Origin: Moritella sp. PE36
GTDB lineage: Bacteria > Pseudomonadota > Gammaproteobacteria > Enterobacterales > Moritellaceae
Assembly (NCBI RefSeq): GCF_000170855.1
Contig: NZ_ABCQ01000016.1
Location: 25,609 to 89,608 of the forward strand
Direction: 5' to 3'
DNA length: 64,000 nt
Below, in pieces: positions 54,300 through 63,900 of the stretch (the first letter of the stretch is position 1; every line of letters starts with the position of its first letter). Below the pieces are notes generated by a model. The model worked only from the letters and a program-made list of their open reading frames with translations. It was not told the DNA's origin and did no database searches. The position numbers and the translations under genes are program-made.

Positions 54300-54995
54300 A
54301 TGCCTAACATAATTTATGCTGTACAACTTTCTTTTCAATCAGATGTCATTGCATTACAGAAAGAGGTCTTATCATGTTTAGCTCTCGATTGGGTAGACCA
54401 TGTGAATAGCGCTTGTTACGGCGGTTCATGGGATGTATTACCAATTAGAACGCTGACAACCCATCTAGACAAACATCCAATATTGCAAAGCTTTAATTTA
54501 GAGCAAAAAGGTGATTGGGTGTATTTACCTATCATCGAAGAATTACCGCAGATTAGAAGTATTATTGATTGGTTTCAATGTGATGTTGAAGCTACTCGGT
54601 TAATGCGTTTAAAACCAGGTGCACATATTAAACCTCATCAAGATAAGGGTTTATCAATAGAGCATGGTTTCGCACGCTTTCATGTCCCTATACGTGCTGT
54701 TGAGCAAGTTGAATTTATAGTCAACGGTGCACTGATTCCTATGAAAAATGGCGAGTTGTGGTATCTGAATGCTGATGCTACTCATTCTGTGAAACATGTG
54801 GGCAACGAAGATAGAATTAACTTAGTGATTGATTGTAAAGTTAATGACTGGCTGCGACAACAAATATTATCGGCAGTTATCATTCAAAATAATTGTAGAA
54901 AACGAGTGTTTGCATCATACATATTGCTGCTGAATAGTTTAATACAAGGACAGAATTTATGGATTGGGATGATAAGCAACAGCTATATGGTTTAA
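54300..54995 (+). CDS. Aspartyl/asparaginyl beta-hydroxylase-like protein
   Basis: The 231-residue protein matches the Asp/Arg-hydroxylase family of 2-oxoglutarate/Fe(II) dioxygenases. TRLMRLKPGAHIKPHQDKG holds the first metal His, FARFHVPIR follows, GELWYLNADATHSVKH has the second metal His, and the Arg of DRINLVID is the 2-oxoglutarate-binding residue. In this family the usual carboxylate ligand is replaced or absent. It probably hydroxylates a protein or peptide. Start ATG 54300 with AAGGA; a TTG at 54279 is less likely. It overlaps the next gene by 37 nt and heads the modification cluster. The last 40 residues are not family-typical. Confidence 0.82.
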   Translation: MPNIIYAVQLSFQSDVIALQKEVLSCLALDWVDHVNSACYGGSWDVLPIRTLTTHLDKHPILQSFNLEQKGDWVYLPIIEELPQIRSIIDWFQCDVEATRLMRLKPGAHIKPHQDKGLSIEHGFARFHVPIRAVEQVEFIVNGALIPMKNGELWYLNADATHSVKHVGNEDRINLVIDCKVNDWLRQQILSAVIIQNNCRKRVFASYILLLNSLIQGQNLWIGMISNSYMV

Positions 54996-56305
54996 TTACT
55001 CAAGTGTTAGCATCATCAGCGAGTGATATTGGCATACTTAAACCAGTGTTAAGCCAATTAGGTGGGCTATTATCACGGTTCAGTGATATTGATGTAGACA
55101 CAGTGGAAAATATTGCTGAGGGTGAAACCAAGCTTGTACAAGGTTTAGCTGTTTCACCAGTTATCGCGGCGAAATGCTTACAAGATATTGCTCGTTCTCG
55201 TGCATTTATACTTGGTGTTAATCAAGCCATCCAAGATAAATTAACCTGCAGTGATAAATTAATCAGAGATGACAAGTTAACTATTCTATATGCGGGAACT
55301 GGGCCCTATGGTTTATTGTTACTCCCCTTAGTTTTCTACTATTTACAAGCTCAGTCACAAAAACAGCCACAGGGGCTACCTTCTGATCAAATCATTCCCA
55401 ATATAGGCATTACCTTATTAGATATACATGAAACTTCAATTGCTGCAGTGACTAAGGTTGTTATTGCACTCGGACTTGAGCAGGTTATTGATGAAATTTT
55501 GCTCGCTGACGCGACACAATGGCAGCCAAAAACGCCAAATCAATTTGATATTATTGTGTCTGAAACCATGAATTATGCGTTAAGGCAAGAACCGCAAATG
55601 TTCATTTTTGCTCACCTGCAACAGTTTTTAAAACCTGATGGGGTATTGATACCAGAGCAAGTGCGGTTATCGGCCTGGTTAACCGATTTAGGTCAGGAAA
55701 CCCGAAAAATGCTCGGTGAAACCTCGAGACATCGAACGCAAAAAATTGCTGATTTTTATCAACTCGACAGGCGCAGTGCGCAGGACCTTCTAGATCGCGG
55801 GTTAACCAGTTTGCATCATATCGCTAAGTTACCCAGTAATTGTGGTGATTTTCCGGATTTAAAGATTTGTACTGACATTCAGGTTTATGGCGACTATCGG
55901 CTCACAGAGTGTGAATCGAGTCTTACCCTTAATAAGAACTTTCCCGATTGCCGTTTACAGGCGAACCAGCCCATTGAATTTAATTACAAAATGCAGCCTG
56001 AACCGCAGTTTGAATGGACTTCTGAGCTAAGTATAACATCTGGGGGGGGAATCGAATTAGCCGCCCATCAAGCGATGGGAAGATTAGATATTGTTGGCGT
56101 GAAACGACTGTGGAGTAAATCCCAACAGCAAAGATTGGGAGCATTACCCAATGAACTACAGCAAGTTGAATGGTCACGCGACCTTGCCATTATAGATAGC
56201 CTAGGCGTTAGTTTAAAAGAGTGGATGGCGCAGGTGTTTTATTGCAAGACATTTACGGAGTTTGAAGATTGGCTGGAGGTACGAGTAAATGCAACTGCCG
56301 ATTAA
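54959..56305 (+). CDS. PRMT-like SAM-dependent methyltransferase, copy 1
   Basis: The 448-residue protein has a class I methyltransferase domain: SAM motif LYAGTGPYG near residue 110, the acidic LLDIHE, and VSETMNYALRQEP. The two glutamates of that loop are nine residues apart, as in the double-E loop of protein arginine methyltransferases (SExxxxxxxxE). LKPDGVLIPEQVRL after it also resembles PRMT. The C-terminal part (about 270-448) looks like beta-barrel sequence. It is paralogous to the gene at 56947. Arginine or another guanidine or amine is the likely target, but this is inference. AGGA precedes the ATG. Confidence 0.7.
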   Translation: MDWDDKQQLYGLITQVLASSASDIGILKPVLSQLGGLLSRFSDIDVDTVENIAEGETKLVQGLAVSPVIAAKCLQDIARSRAFILGVNQAIQDKLTCSDKLIRDDKLTILYAGTGPYGLLLLPLVFYYLQAQSQKQPQGLPSDQIIPNIGITLLDIHETSIAAVTKVVIALGLEQVIDEILLADATQWQPKTPNQFDIIVSETMNYALRQEPQMFIFAHLQQFLKPDGVLIPEQVRLSAWLTDLGQETRKMLGETSRHRTQKIADFYQLDRRSAQDLLDRGLTSLHHIAKLPSNCGDFPDLKICTDIQVYGDYRLTECESSLTLNKNFPDCRLQANQPIEFNYKMQPEPQFEWTSELSITSGGGIELAAHQAMGRLDIVGVKRLWSKSQQQRLGALPNELQQVEWSRDLAIIDSLGVSLKEWMAQVFYCKTFTEFEDWLEVRVNATAD

Positions 56306-56891
56306 TTGTAATACTCAATATATTGAAAATTTTATATCTAAAGAAGATAGTAGTGCTATTTTTGATTGGATTTATACTCATGTTGAAGGTCTTGATTACG
56401 AAAATATTGAGATGGCTGATGGTTCTGAATTTCGCCTTAGTGTTGGTAAATGCATGTTTGTTGATGAGCCACTCACCAATGCCGTACTTTTGGAAAATAT
56501 ACATGGTCGCCGGCAACATTGGCCTGATGTGCTATTGCCTGTAAAACAAAAAATAGAACAATTTACTGGTTTAATATTTAGTGTCTGTGTTTGCATATAT
56601 TACCGCGATGGTAATGAAAGTGTGGCGTTTCATTACGATCCACCAGCTTTTGGTCCTACTAACGTGATACCGTCATTGAGCCTAGGGCAGCCCAGAGAGT
56701 TTATTTTTAGAAACAAGCAAGATCATTCAGATCAATATTCTCTGACGTTAGGCAATGGCAGCCTAGTTATTATGGGTGAAGGTTGCCAAGAAAAGTATGA
56801 GCATGCTTTACCTGTAGCTAAGCATCATGACTTCTCACGTATCAATCTTACTTTTAGGCAGTTTAATTGGCCTAATTCAACTTATACCTAG
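56289..56891 (+). CDS. AlkB-like 2-oxoglutarate/Fe(II) dioxygenase
   Basis: This 200-residue protein carries the AlkB core: YYRDGNESVAFHYD (metal His and Asp), IPSLSLGQPREFIFRNK, a later GEGCQEKYEHALP (second His), and RINLTFRQF (2-oxoglutarate Arg and the Arg of the RxxxxxR end). AlkB enzymes demethylate nucleic acids, but some relatives act on proteins or small molecules. Given its position between two methyltransferase genes it may hydroxylate or demethylate a protein substrate; this is inference. GGAGG precedes the ATG; it overlaps the preceding gene by 17 nt. Confidence 0.8.
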   Translation: MQLPINCNTQYIENFISKEDSSAIFDWIYTHVEGLDYENIEMADGSEFRLSVGKCMFVDEPLTNAVLLENIHGRRQHWPDVLLPVKQKIEQFTGLIFSVCVCIYYRDGNESVAFHYDPPAFGPTNVIPSLSLGQPREFIFRNKQDHSDQYSLTLGNGSLVIMGEGCQEKYEHALPVAKHHDFSRINLTFRQFNWPNSTYT

Positions 56892-56946
56892 ATATTGACC
56901 ATCTGGTTAGTTAAGAAATATCACCACAAAATTTAAAGGATTAAAA

Positions 56947-58224
56947 ATGAATAATGAATTTGCTGGGAGCACAGTTTTTAGCACTGCAACGGATCTTGCT
57001 GAGCCTGAAATATCTACGGGTTCATTAAATGATTTATTACGGCAACAATTGAATCCAACAAAACCGTTTGAGTTATCTGTTACTCAGAATAATGAAGCTG
57101 AACAGAACCATCAGGGATTGGCATTATGCGTTGTAAACACTGTGAAGGAAATACTAGGTAATGAGAAGCCAAACGTGGCTTCGCTAGAGCAGAGCTTAAG
57201 TGCATTATTTGAAAACCTTCAACAAATTTATCAACAAGCTAATATAGACCCGGCATTACGTAAAAGGCAGTTTATTGCTCGCCATGGTTTAGTGATGTCG
57301 CCGGACCATTGTATAACGACACAAAAAGATACCTTAAGAGTCAGTGCATTTATTCGTGCAGCACACCAAGCGATTGCAACATTAAAAACTAAGTCTGATG
57401 AATGTTTACATCTTGTCTACCCTGCTTGCGGTCCGTTTGCACCGTTATTATTGCCCTTGATAACGTATTATAAAGAAACGGGCTTATATGACGAAAACGA
57501 TCTTCGTATTACTCTGATTGATATGCAGAAAGGGGCTGTGGATAGCTTAAAAGTGATAATTCACGAAATGGGTATAGCGGGATATATCAATGAGATATGT
57601 TGTCAGGATGCCTGCGAATATCAACCATCTTCACCCATTCATATGGTGATATTGGAAGCTATGCAGCATGGATTTAGTCGAGAAGGCCACCTTCCTATTG
57701 CCAGGCATTTTGCGGCGTTAATAGAGGATGATGGCATATTCTTACCTCAAGAAATAAGCCTACGAGCTGTATTAACCGCTGGCCAACAGGAGTTTGTTGA
57801 GCAGTGGCAAGATGAAAATCGCCATGTCTGTGCAGCAGAGATGCAACAGCAGACCATCAATGAAAGAGTTGATTTAGGAGAAATCCTAAATTTAACCACA
57901 GCATCATTACTTACATTACCAGAGAGAGTATTGGATGAGAATACCAGTCTGATCGAGTGTGGTGAAGTCTTGTTACCAGAGCTTGAAGATAAAATGGGTC
58001 AACCACTGTTGGTTATTTGCACTCAGATCAAAGTCTATGGCGATGAGTATATCGGCGAGTATGATTCTGGCATCACTCATCCGCTACCGGATATGCATGT
58101 GTGTGTAAACTTTGTTCCACATGATGCGAAACCGGGTGACTTGTTGGTGAAAAATGGCGATAAATTGAAATTCTTTTATCGTTTGAATGGATTGCCAGGT
58201 TTTTTGGCGACTGTAGGTGTTTAA
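56947..58224 (+). CDS. PRMT-like SAM-dependent methyltransferase, copy 2
   Basis: The 425-residue paralogue of the gene at 54959 has YPACGPFAPLLLPLITYY aligned with the SAM motif, LIDMQKG as acidic loop, and VILEAMQHGFSREG with two glutamates nine residues apart as in PRMT double-E loops. The Gly of motif I is partly changed (ACGPF versus AGTGPYG). The C-terminal part is beta-rich (ICTQIKVYGDEYIGEYDS, similar to ICTDIQVYGDYRLTECES in copy 1). Two distinct substrates or a heterodimer are possible. Starts at ATG 56947 with AAAGG upstream. Confidence 0.68.
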   Translation: MNNEFAGSTVFSTATDLAEPEISTGSLNDLLRQQLNPTKPFELSVTQNNEAEQNHQGLALCVVNTVKEILGNEKPNVASLEQSLSALFENLQQIYQQANIDPALRKRQFIARHGLVMSPDHCITTQKDTLRVSAFIRAAHQAIATLKTKSDECLHLVYPACGPFAPLLLPLITYYKETGLYDENDLRITLIDMQKGAVDSLKVIIHEMGIAGYINEICCQDACEYQPSSPIHMVILEAMQHGFSREGHLPIARHFAALIEDDGIFLPQEISLRAVLTAGQQEFVEQWQDENRHVCAAEMQQQTINERVDLGEILNLTTASLLTLPERVLDENTSLIECGEVLLPELEDKMGQPLLVICTQIKVYGDEYIGEYDSGITHPLPDMHVCVNFVPHDAKPGDLLVKNGDKLKFFYRLNGLPGFLATVGV

Positions 58225-58265
58225 TTGATGATTTTAAATAGCGATTATGGAGTGAAAATATTGCT

Positions 58266-59213
58266 ATGACTAATAAATATAAAAACATTGTGCTGTTTTC
58301 GTCCAGCACTATAGTCTTACCCACTTTGTATATGCTATTAGACTCGCAGTATAGTGTGCTTGTAGTATTGAATGAGCAGGGAGACAGCGATTGTATGCAG
58401 CTGGAGCAGCAACTGCATCATATGAATGTTCCGGCTATTCGTTATCAAACAAATCAACCAGAGCTGGTTGTGTATCAAATTAAAAGTAGGCAAGCAGATC
58501 TGGGACTGATATATACTTTTTCACATAAGCTACCTGCAGTTGTATTAAATGCGTTTGATGGTGGGCTATTCAATTTACATGCATCTGCATTACCTCAATA
58601 TCGTGGCTCGATGCCGCTGTATTGGCAAATTAGAAACAGAGAAACTGAAAGTTACCTGAGTATTATTAAGGTTGAGGATGAGTTTGATACTGGTGATATC
58701 ATGCTACAACAAATTATGACATTATCGCCATTGGATACGCTGAATAGTGTTGCTCATACTTTAGCGCAGCAGGCACCGCAATTTATACAGGATTTTATGA
58801 CTCGTTATGCGAATGACGAGCTGACTGCAGTAGCGCAACAGGGGGAAGCCAGTAATGCTCGCATGCCTACACAAAAAGATATGTTGATTAACTGGAAAAC
58901 TATGAAGAGTGAAGAAATTGCTGCTGCCGCAAGAGCTGGTAATCCCTTATTTAATGGTATGACGATCATATGGAAACAGTCTTACATGGGCTTATTACAG
59001 GCAACAAGTATTGAGCATCCGAATTATGGTGTGCCCGCCGGTACTGTGTTACATATAGGTGAGCCAGAGGGGGTTGTAGTAGCTACCTTAGATGGAGCTC
59101 TGCGACTGGATGTACTTACTATTGCTGAAGGTGTCTTTAGTGGCCTTGCTTTTGCGGAGCGATTTGGACTGGATGCAGGGATGCAATTTGAGCTTATTTC
59201 AGAGCAAGGTTAA
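58266..59213 (+). CDS. Formyltransferase family protein
   Basis: This 315-residue protein has the methionyl-tRNA-formyltransferase/ArnA-N fold. FNLHASALPQYRGSMPLYW contains the catalytic Asn103 and His105, and DEFDTGDIM the Asp. A C-terminal domain like that of Fmt follows (residues 210-315). It probably transfers a formyl group from 10-formyltetrahydrofolate to an amine. It is not the housekeeping fmt by context, being in a cluster of modifying enzymes. Last gene of the run, ending at a strong terminator. Confidence 0.82.
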   Translation: MTNKYKNIVLFSSSTIVLPTLYMLLDSQYSVLVVLNEQGDSDCMQLEQQLHHMNVPAIRYQTNQPELVVYQIKSRQADLGLIYTFSHKLPAVVLNAFDGGLFNLHASALPQYRGSMPLYWQIRNRETESYLSIIKVEDEFDTGDIMLQQIMTLSPLDTLNSVAHTLAQQAPQFIQDFMTRYANDELTAVAQQGEASNARMPTQKDMLINWKTMKSEEIAAAARAGNPLFNGMTIIWKQSYMGLLQATSIEHPNYGVPAGTVLHIGEPEGVVVATLDGALRLDVLTIAEGVFSGLAFAERFGLDAGMQFELISEQG

Positions 59214-59273
59214 TCCTTTAGGGAATAATATGCAAGGTATCCAGATATAGGCTTGGTTTCAGATATTAAATTG

Positions 59274-59311
59274 TTAACTGCACCTTAGGTTATGACCTAA
59301 GGTGCAGTTAA
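59274..59311. terminator. Strong bidirectional hairpin terminator
   Basis: TTAACTGCACCTTAGG (59274-59289) pairs perfectly with 59296-59311 across a 6-nt loop. It lies between the convergent formyltransferase and tail-collar genes. Confidence 0.85.
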
Positions 59312-59953
59312 TTAATTTCTGGATGGGAATATGCCTTGAAGTGCAATGCTGTTAAACATACCCAAGTAAGGATTTCGAATACTAAATTCCTGACTGGCGC
59401 CAGTGTTATTTACCGTAACTTTACCTCCGGTAAGGCTGCCAGCCGTGATTGTTACATCTACCTCGACGGCGTCGCTCGCCATGGTGGTATTTTTGCTGGT
59501 AGCAAAGCTGTCCGGTATTGGGTCAAAACCTGATTTAGCCGTTGCCCAATAGCCTGAATTTGCATTTTTTTGATCGCCTAAACCTGAATGGGCATTAACA
59601 ATGACTTCTGCCGTTGCCGTTGCTGGTGTTGCTGACGCTTTGCTACCGTCAAAAGTTGCAGTGTGGTTGTGATAGGGCATTTCGGGAATACTTAGTCTCT
59701 TGAATTCATACCCAGACTTTTGACCGCAGTTAATGTGACTTAACCCTGGGCCTGTGCCAACGTGAACTTGAGAACGGCCTCGTAGGTCAGGTAAAGCAAA
59801 GGTGGTGCGTCCGTCACCGCCGAAGGCCGTACCCAAAAGGGCGAATAATGCATTATTTTGAGAGATAGGGAGCAGTTGCCCATCACAAAAAGCCCAGCCT
59901 CTTGGGGCAAAGTTAAAACCAAAAGTTATTGCAGTTCCTATAAACGGTTCCAT
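59312..59953 (-). CDS. Tail-collar domain protein (MdpB-like), copy 1
   Basis: The 213-residue protein belongs to the phage tail-collar/microcystin-dependent (MdpB) family. The N-terminal EPFIGTAITFGFNFAPRGWAFCDGQLLPISQN is the collar signature, GRTTFALPDLRGR and the ending IALQGIFPSRN are conserved. Many chromosomal copies are not in prophages. No other phage gene is nearby, so a surface or secreted role is more likely. It is a tandem duplicate of the next gene upstream, nearly identical at nucleotide level in the middle. AAGGAA precedes the ATG. Confidence 0.85.
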   Translation of the reverse strand: MEPFIGTAITFGFNFAPRGWAFCDGQLLPISQNNALFALLGTAFGGDGRTTFALPDLRGRSQVHVGTGPGLSHINCGQKSGYEFKRLSIPEMPYHNHTATFDGSKASATPATATAEVIVNAHSGLGDQKNANSGYWATAKSGFDPIPDSFATSKNTTMASDAVEVDVTITAGSLTGGKVTVNNTGASQEFSIRNPYLGMFNSIALQGIFPSRN

Positions 59954-59980
59954 AATGTTCCTTATTTTTAGTTTAATGTT

Positions 59981-60018
59981 AAAAATTAAATCACTTTAAG
60001 CGGTCTGCTAAGGTGATT
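59981..60018 (-). terminator. Imperfect hairpin between the two collar genes
   Basis: On the minus strand an imperfect stem (59989-60001 with 60007-60018, loop AGACC) is followed by a T-run (59985-59981). It may cut transcription after copy 2, with partial read-through to copy 1. Confidence 0.5.
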
Positions 60019-60022
60019 CGGA

Positions 60023-60664
60023 TTAATTTCTGGATGGGAATAGGCCTTGAAGTGCAATGCTGTTATACATACCCAAATAAGGGTTTCGAATATTAAATGC
60101 CTGATTACCGCCAGTGTTATTTACTGTAACTTCACCACCGGTAAGAATACCTGCTGTGATTGTAACATCTACCTCGATGGCGTCGCTCGCCATGGTGGTA
60201 TTTTTGCTTTTAGAAAAGCTGTCTGGTATTGGGTTAAAGCCTGATTTAGCCGTTGCCCAATAGCCTGAATTTGCATTTTCTTGATCGCCTAAACCTGAAT
60301 GGGCATTAACAATGACTTCTGCCGTTGCCGTTGCTGGTGTCGCTGATGCTTTGCTACCGTCAAAAGTCGCAGTGTGAGTGTGAGAGGGTATTTCGGAAAC
60401 ATTTAGAACCTTTAATTCAGCCCCGCCCCTTTGACCCCAATGTATGGAACTTAACCCTGGGCCATTGCCGACATGAACTTGGGAGCGACCCTGTAGGTTA
60501 GGCAATGCAAAGGTGGTGCGTCCGTCCCCCCCGAAGGTCGTGCCCAGAAGGGAGAATAGTGCTGTATTTTGAGAGATAGGCATTATTTGTCCATGGCAAA
60601 AAGCCCAGCCTCTTGGGGCAAAGTTAAAGCCAAAAGTCATAGTACTTCCTAAAAATGGTTCCAT
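60023..60664 (-). CDS. Tail-collar domain protein (MdpB-like), copy 2
   Basis: The 213-residue paralogue of the protein at 59312 has the same collar start (EPFLGSTMTFGFNFAPRGWAFCHG) and end (IALQGLFPSRN). Differences cluster in the middle (GAELKVLNVSEIPSHTHT) and near residue 165. AAAGGAAAAAT precedes the ATG. It is divergent from the giant surface protein gene at 60942; the 277 bp between them carry a tandem 20-bp direct repeat. Confidence 0.85.
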   Translation of the reverse strand: MEPFLGSTMTFGFNFAPRGWAFCHGQIMPISQNTALFSLLGTTFGGDGRTTFALPNLQGRSQVHVGNGPGLSSIHWGQRGGAELKVLNVSEIPSHTHTATFDGSKASATPATATAEVIVNAHSGLGDQENANSGYWATAKSGFNPIPDSFSKSKNTTMASDAIEVDVTITAGILTGGEVTVNNTGGNQAFNIRNPYLGMYNSIALQGLFPSRN

Positions 60665-60800
60665 ATTTTTCCTTTCGTATCAGAGTTGTAATGGGGCGTA
60701 ATGTAAATGTTACGCATTGTTAGGGTAGAATGAAAAATGTTAATTGTGGTGAATTTTTAATTTTAATTACTGGAATTGTTAAGTGTAAGTTCATTGCTAT

Positions 60801-60861
60801 GTTTTTTTGAGACTTAGCTTGTATTTTCGATTTTTCATCAGGTTTTTTTGAGACTTAGCTT
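60801..60861. promoter_or_regulatory. Twin 20-bp direct repeats in the divergent promoter region
   Basis: GTTTTTTTGAGACTTAGCTT occurs at 60801-60820 and again, identical, at 60842-60861, 41 bp apart (about four helical turns). They sit between the collar genes and the giant adhesin. Such phased repeats suggest two bound dimers of a regulator or response regulator. Confidence 0.55.
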
Positions 60862-60941
60862 CTACCTTAAAGTAATTGTATTGTTCTATAACTTGCCGTT
60901 TAGATAGAAGAAAGCATTGATGCTAACAAGGAGAGTCGCTC

Positions 60942-63900
60942 GTGAATAAATATTTTTTGGGTCTGTTATTGCTATTTACTAGTAGTCAAACATGGGCCTC
61001 TACAGGCTCAGGTTATTCGTTTGATGGTAATGATTTCACGACAATGAGTAACATTGACATTGAAATAAATACAACTACGACTCACTCCTTTTCTTTTTGG
61101 GGAAAGTTATCAGCTGTTAATCAACTTTACTGTTTTTTCGGTTATTCAAACGGAGCACTGTATTTCTGTTGGGATGGCAATGGCTCACTTTCCGCAAATA
61201 CATTCTTACTCGGTAGAAATACAACAGCTAACCTTCTAAGTACCAGCACGGCCACACTTTTTGCGGATAGCTGGCATCATTTTGTCCTTGTATTCAGCGC
61301 CGGCACCTTTACTGTGTATCTTGACGGTTCAGTAGTGGGTACTGTTGCTGATGGCTTTGGTGCGTTAGGCTCGACTAATAGCAATTTAACCGGAGGGAGT
61401 TTTGAAGTAGGGCGTGGACGTAATTTTGGAGCTGGCAATGTTTATTTCACCGGAGTAATGGACGATTTTCAGGTTTATAGTTCAGCTTTGAGTTCGGGAG
61501 ATGTCTCAACTTTATATGCCAGTGGCAGCCCAACCGAAATAGCAGCTGATACAGCAAATTTGATTGCTTATTGGAAGATGGATGGTACCACCACAACAGG
61601 TTCTGCTTCAATAATTGATAGTCAGACTACAGGGAATAATACCGGGCAGTTAGGCGCGAATACTTCCAGTGGTTCTGATGATCCGACCACAAATCAGACT
61701 GGTATAGTCAGTAGCACCGATGCCGACCCGGTCAGCGTGAGTTTATCGGCCACACCAACGACTATCGCAGAAGCATCTGGCAGCAGCACTATTACCGCCA
61801 CCTTAGATGCCGCAACATTTGAAACTGTCACCGTGGATCTAAGTTATACAGGTACAGCGACCAATGGCAGCGATTACGCGACCGGGCCAACGAGTATTAC
61901 CATTACTGCGGGGCAAACCACGGGCACCGCAACCTTAACGGCGAGTCAAGACAGCAATGTGGAAGGCGATGAAACCATCGTCGTTGCTATCAGTGGCGTG
62001 AGCGGCGGCAATGCCAGCGAAAATGGCACACAGTCCAAAACGGTGACCATCACCGATGATGAAACAGTCAGCGTGAGCCTCTCTGTTGGAAGCAATGCAA
62101 TAGCAGAAGCTGCGGGCAGCAGCATTATCACCGCAACCTTAGATAATGCCACCTTTGCCGATGTGACGGTGAGCTTAAGTTATTCAGGTACCGCGACCAA
62201 CGGCACGGACTATAGCACCGGGCCAACCAGTATTACTATTACCGCCGGGCAAACCACGGGCACCGCAACGTTAACGGCCAGTCAAGACAGTGCTATAGAA
62301 GGCGATGAAACCATCGTCGTTGCTATCAGTGGCGTGAGCGGCGGCAATGCCAGCGAAAATGGCACACAGTCCAAAACGGTGACCATCACCGATGATGAAA
62401 CAGTCAGCGTGAGTTTATCGGTAACGCCAACGACTATCGCAGAAGCCGCGGGCAGCAGCATCGTTACAGCGACCTTAGATAATGCCACTTTTGCCGATGT
62501 GACGGTGAGCTTAAGTTATTCGGGCACGGCGACCAACGGCACGGACTATGGCACCGGGCCAACCAGCATCACCATTACCGCCGGGCAAACCACGGGCACA
62601 GCAACGTTAACGGCCAGTCAAGACAGTGCTATAGAAGGCGATGAAACCATCGTCGTTGCTATCAGTGGCGTGAGCGGCGGCAATGCCAGCGAAAATGGCA
62701 CACAGTCCAAAACGGTGACCATCACCGATGATGAAACAGTCAGCGTGAGCCTCTCTGTTGGAAGCAATGCAATAGCAGAAGCTGCGGGCAGCAGCATTAT
62801 CACCGCAACCTTAGACAGCGCTACCTTTGCCGATGTGACGGTGAGCTTAAGTTATTCAGGTACCGCGACCAACGGCACGGACTATAGCACCGGGCCAACC
62901 AGTATTACTATTACCGCAGGGCAAACCACGGGTACCGCGACGTTAACTGCAACGCAAGATACCGATGTGGAAGGCGATGAAACCATCGTCGTTGCTATCA
63001 GTGGCGTGAGCGGCGGCAATGCCAGCGAAAATGGCACACAGTCCAAAACGGTGACCATCACCGATGATGAAACAGTCAGCGTGAGTTTATCGGTAACGCC
63101 AACGACTATCGCAGAAGCCGCGGGCAGCAGCATCGTTACAGCGACCTTAGATAATGCCACTTTTGCCGATGTGACGGTGAGCTTAAGTTATTCAGGTACC
63201 GCGACCAACGGCACGGACTATAGCACCGGGCCAACCAGTATTACTATTACCGCCGGGCAAACCACGGGTACCGCGACGTTAACTGCAACGCAAGATACCG
63301 ATGTGGAAGGCGATGAAACCATCGTCGTTGCTATCAGTGGCGTGAGCGGCGGCAATGCATCTGAAAATGGTATCCAGACACAAACAGTCACCATCACCGA
63401 TGATGAAACAGTCAGCGTGAGTTTATCGGCAACGCCAACAACTATTGCAGAAGCGGCGGGCAGCAGCATCGTTACCGCGACTTTAGACAGCGCCACCTTT
63501 GAAACGGTGACGGTGAGTTTAAGTTATAGCGGCACAGCAATCAACGGCACGGACTACGGCACCGGGCCAACCAGCATCACCATTACCGCCGGGCAAACCA
63601 CGGGCACAGCAACGTTAACGGCCAGTCAAGACAGTGCTATAGAAGGCGATGAAACCATCGTCGTTGCTATCAGTGGCGTGAGCGGCGGCAATGCCAGCGA
63701 AAATGGCACACAGTCCAAAACGGTGACCATCACCGATGATGAAACAGTCAGCGTGAGCCTCTCTGTTGGAAGCAATGCAATAGCAGAAGCTGCGGGCAGC
63801 AGCATTATCACCGCAACCTTAGACAGCGCTACCTTTGCCGATGTGACGGTGAGCTTAAGTTATTCAGGTACCGCGACCAACGGCACGGACTATAGCACCG

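Noticed and set aside
54959..58224. Restriction-modification or other defence system
   Set aside because: Methyltransferases lack DNA-methylase motifs (no DPPY/NPPY or PCQ), and no nuclease is present.
59312..60664. Prophage remnant based on tail-collar domains
   Set aside because: No other phage structural, integrase or lysis gene is present; MdpB-like collar proteins often occur outside prophages.
61946..63811. Series of 60-92 aa minus-strand open frames in the repeat region
   Set aside because: They recur at the 336-bp period and are the antisense of the Calx-beta repeats; no independent start signals.
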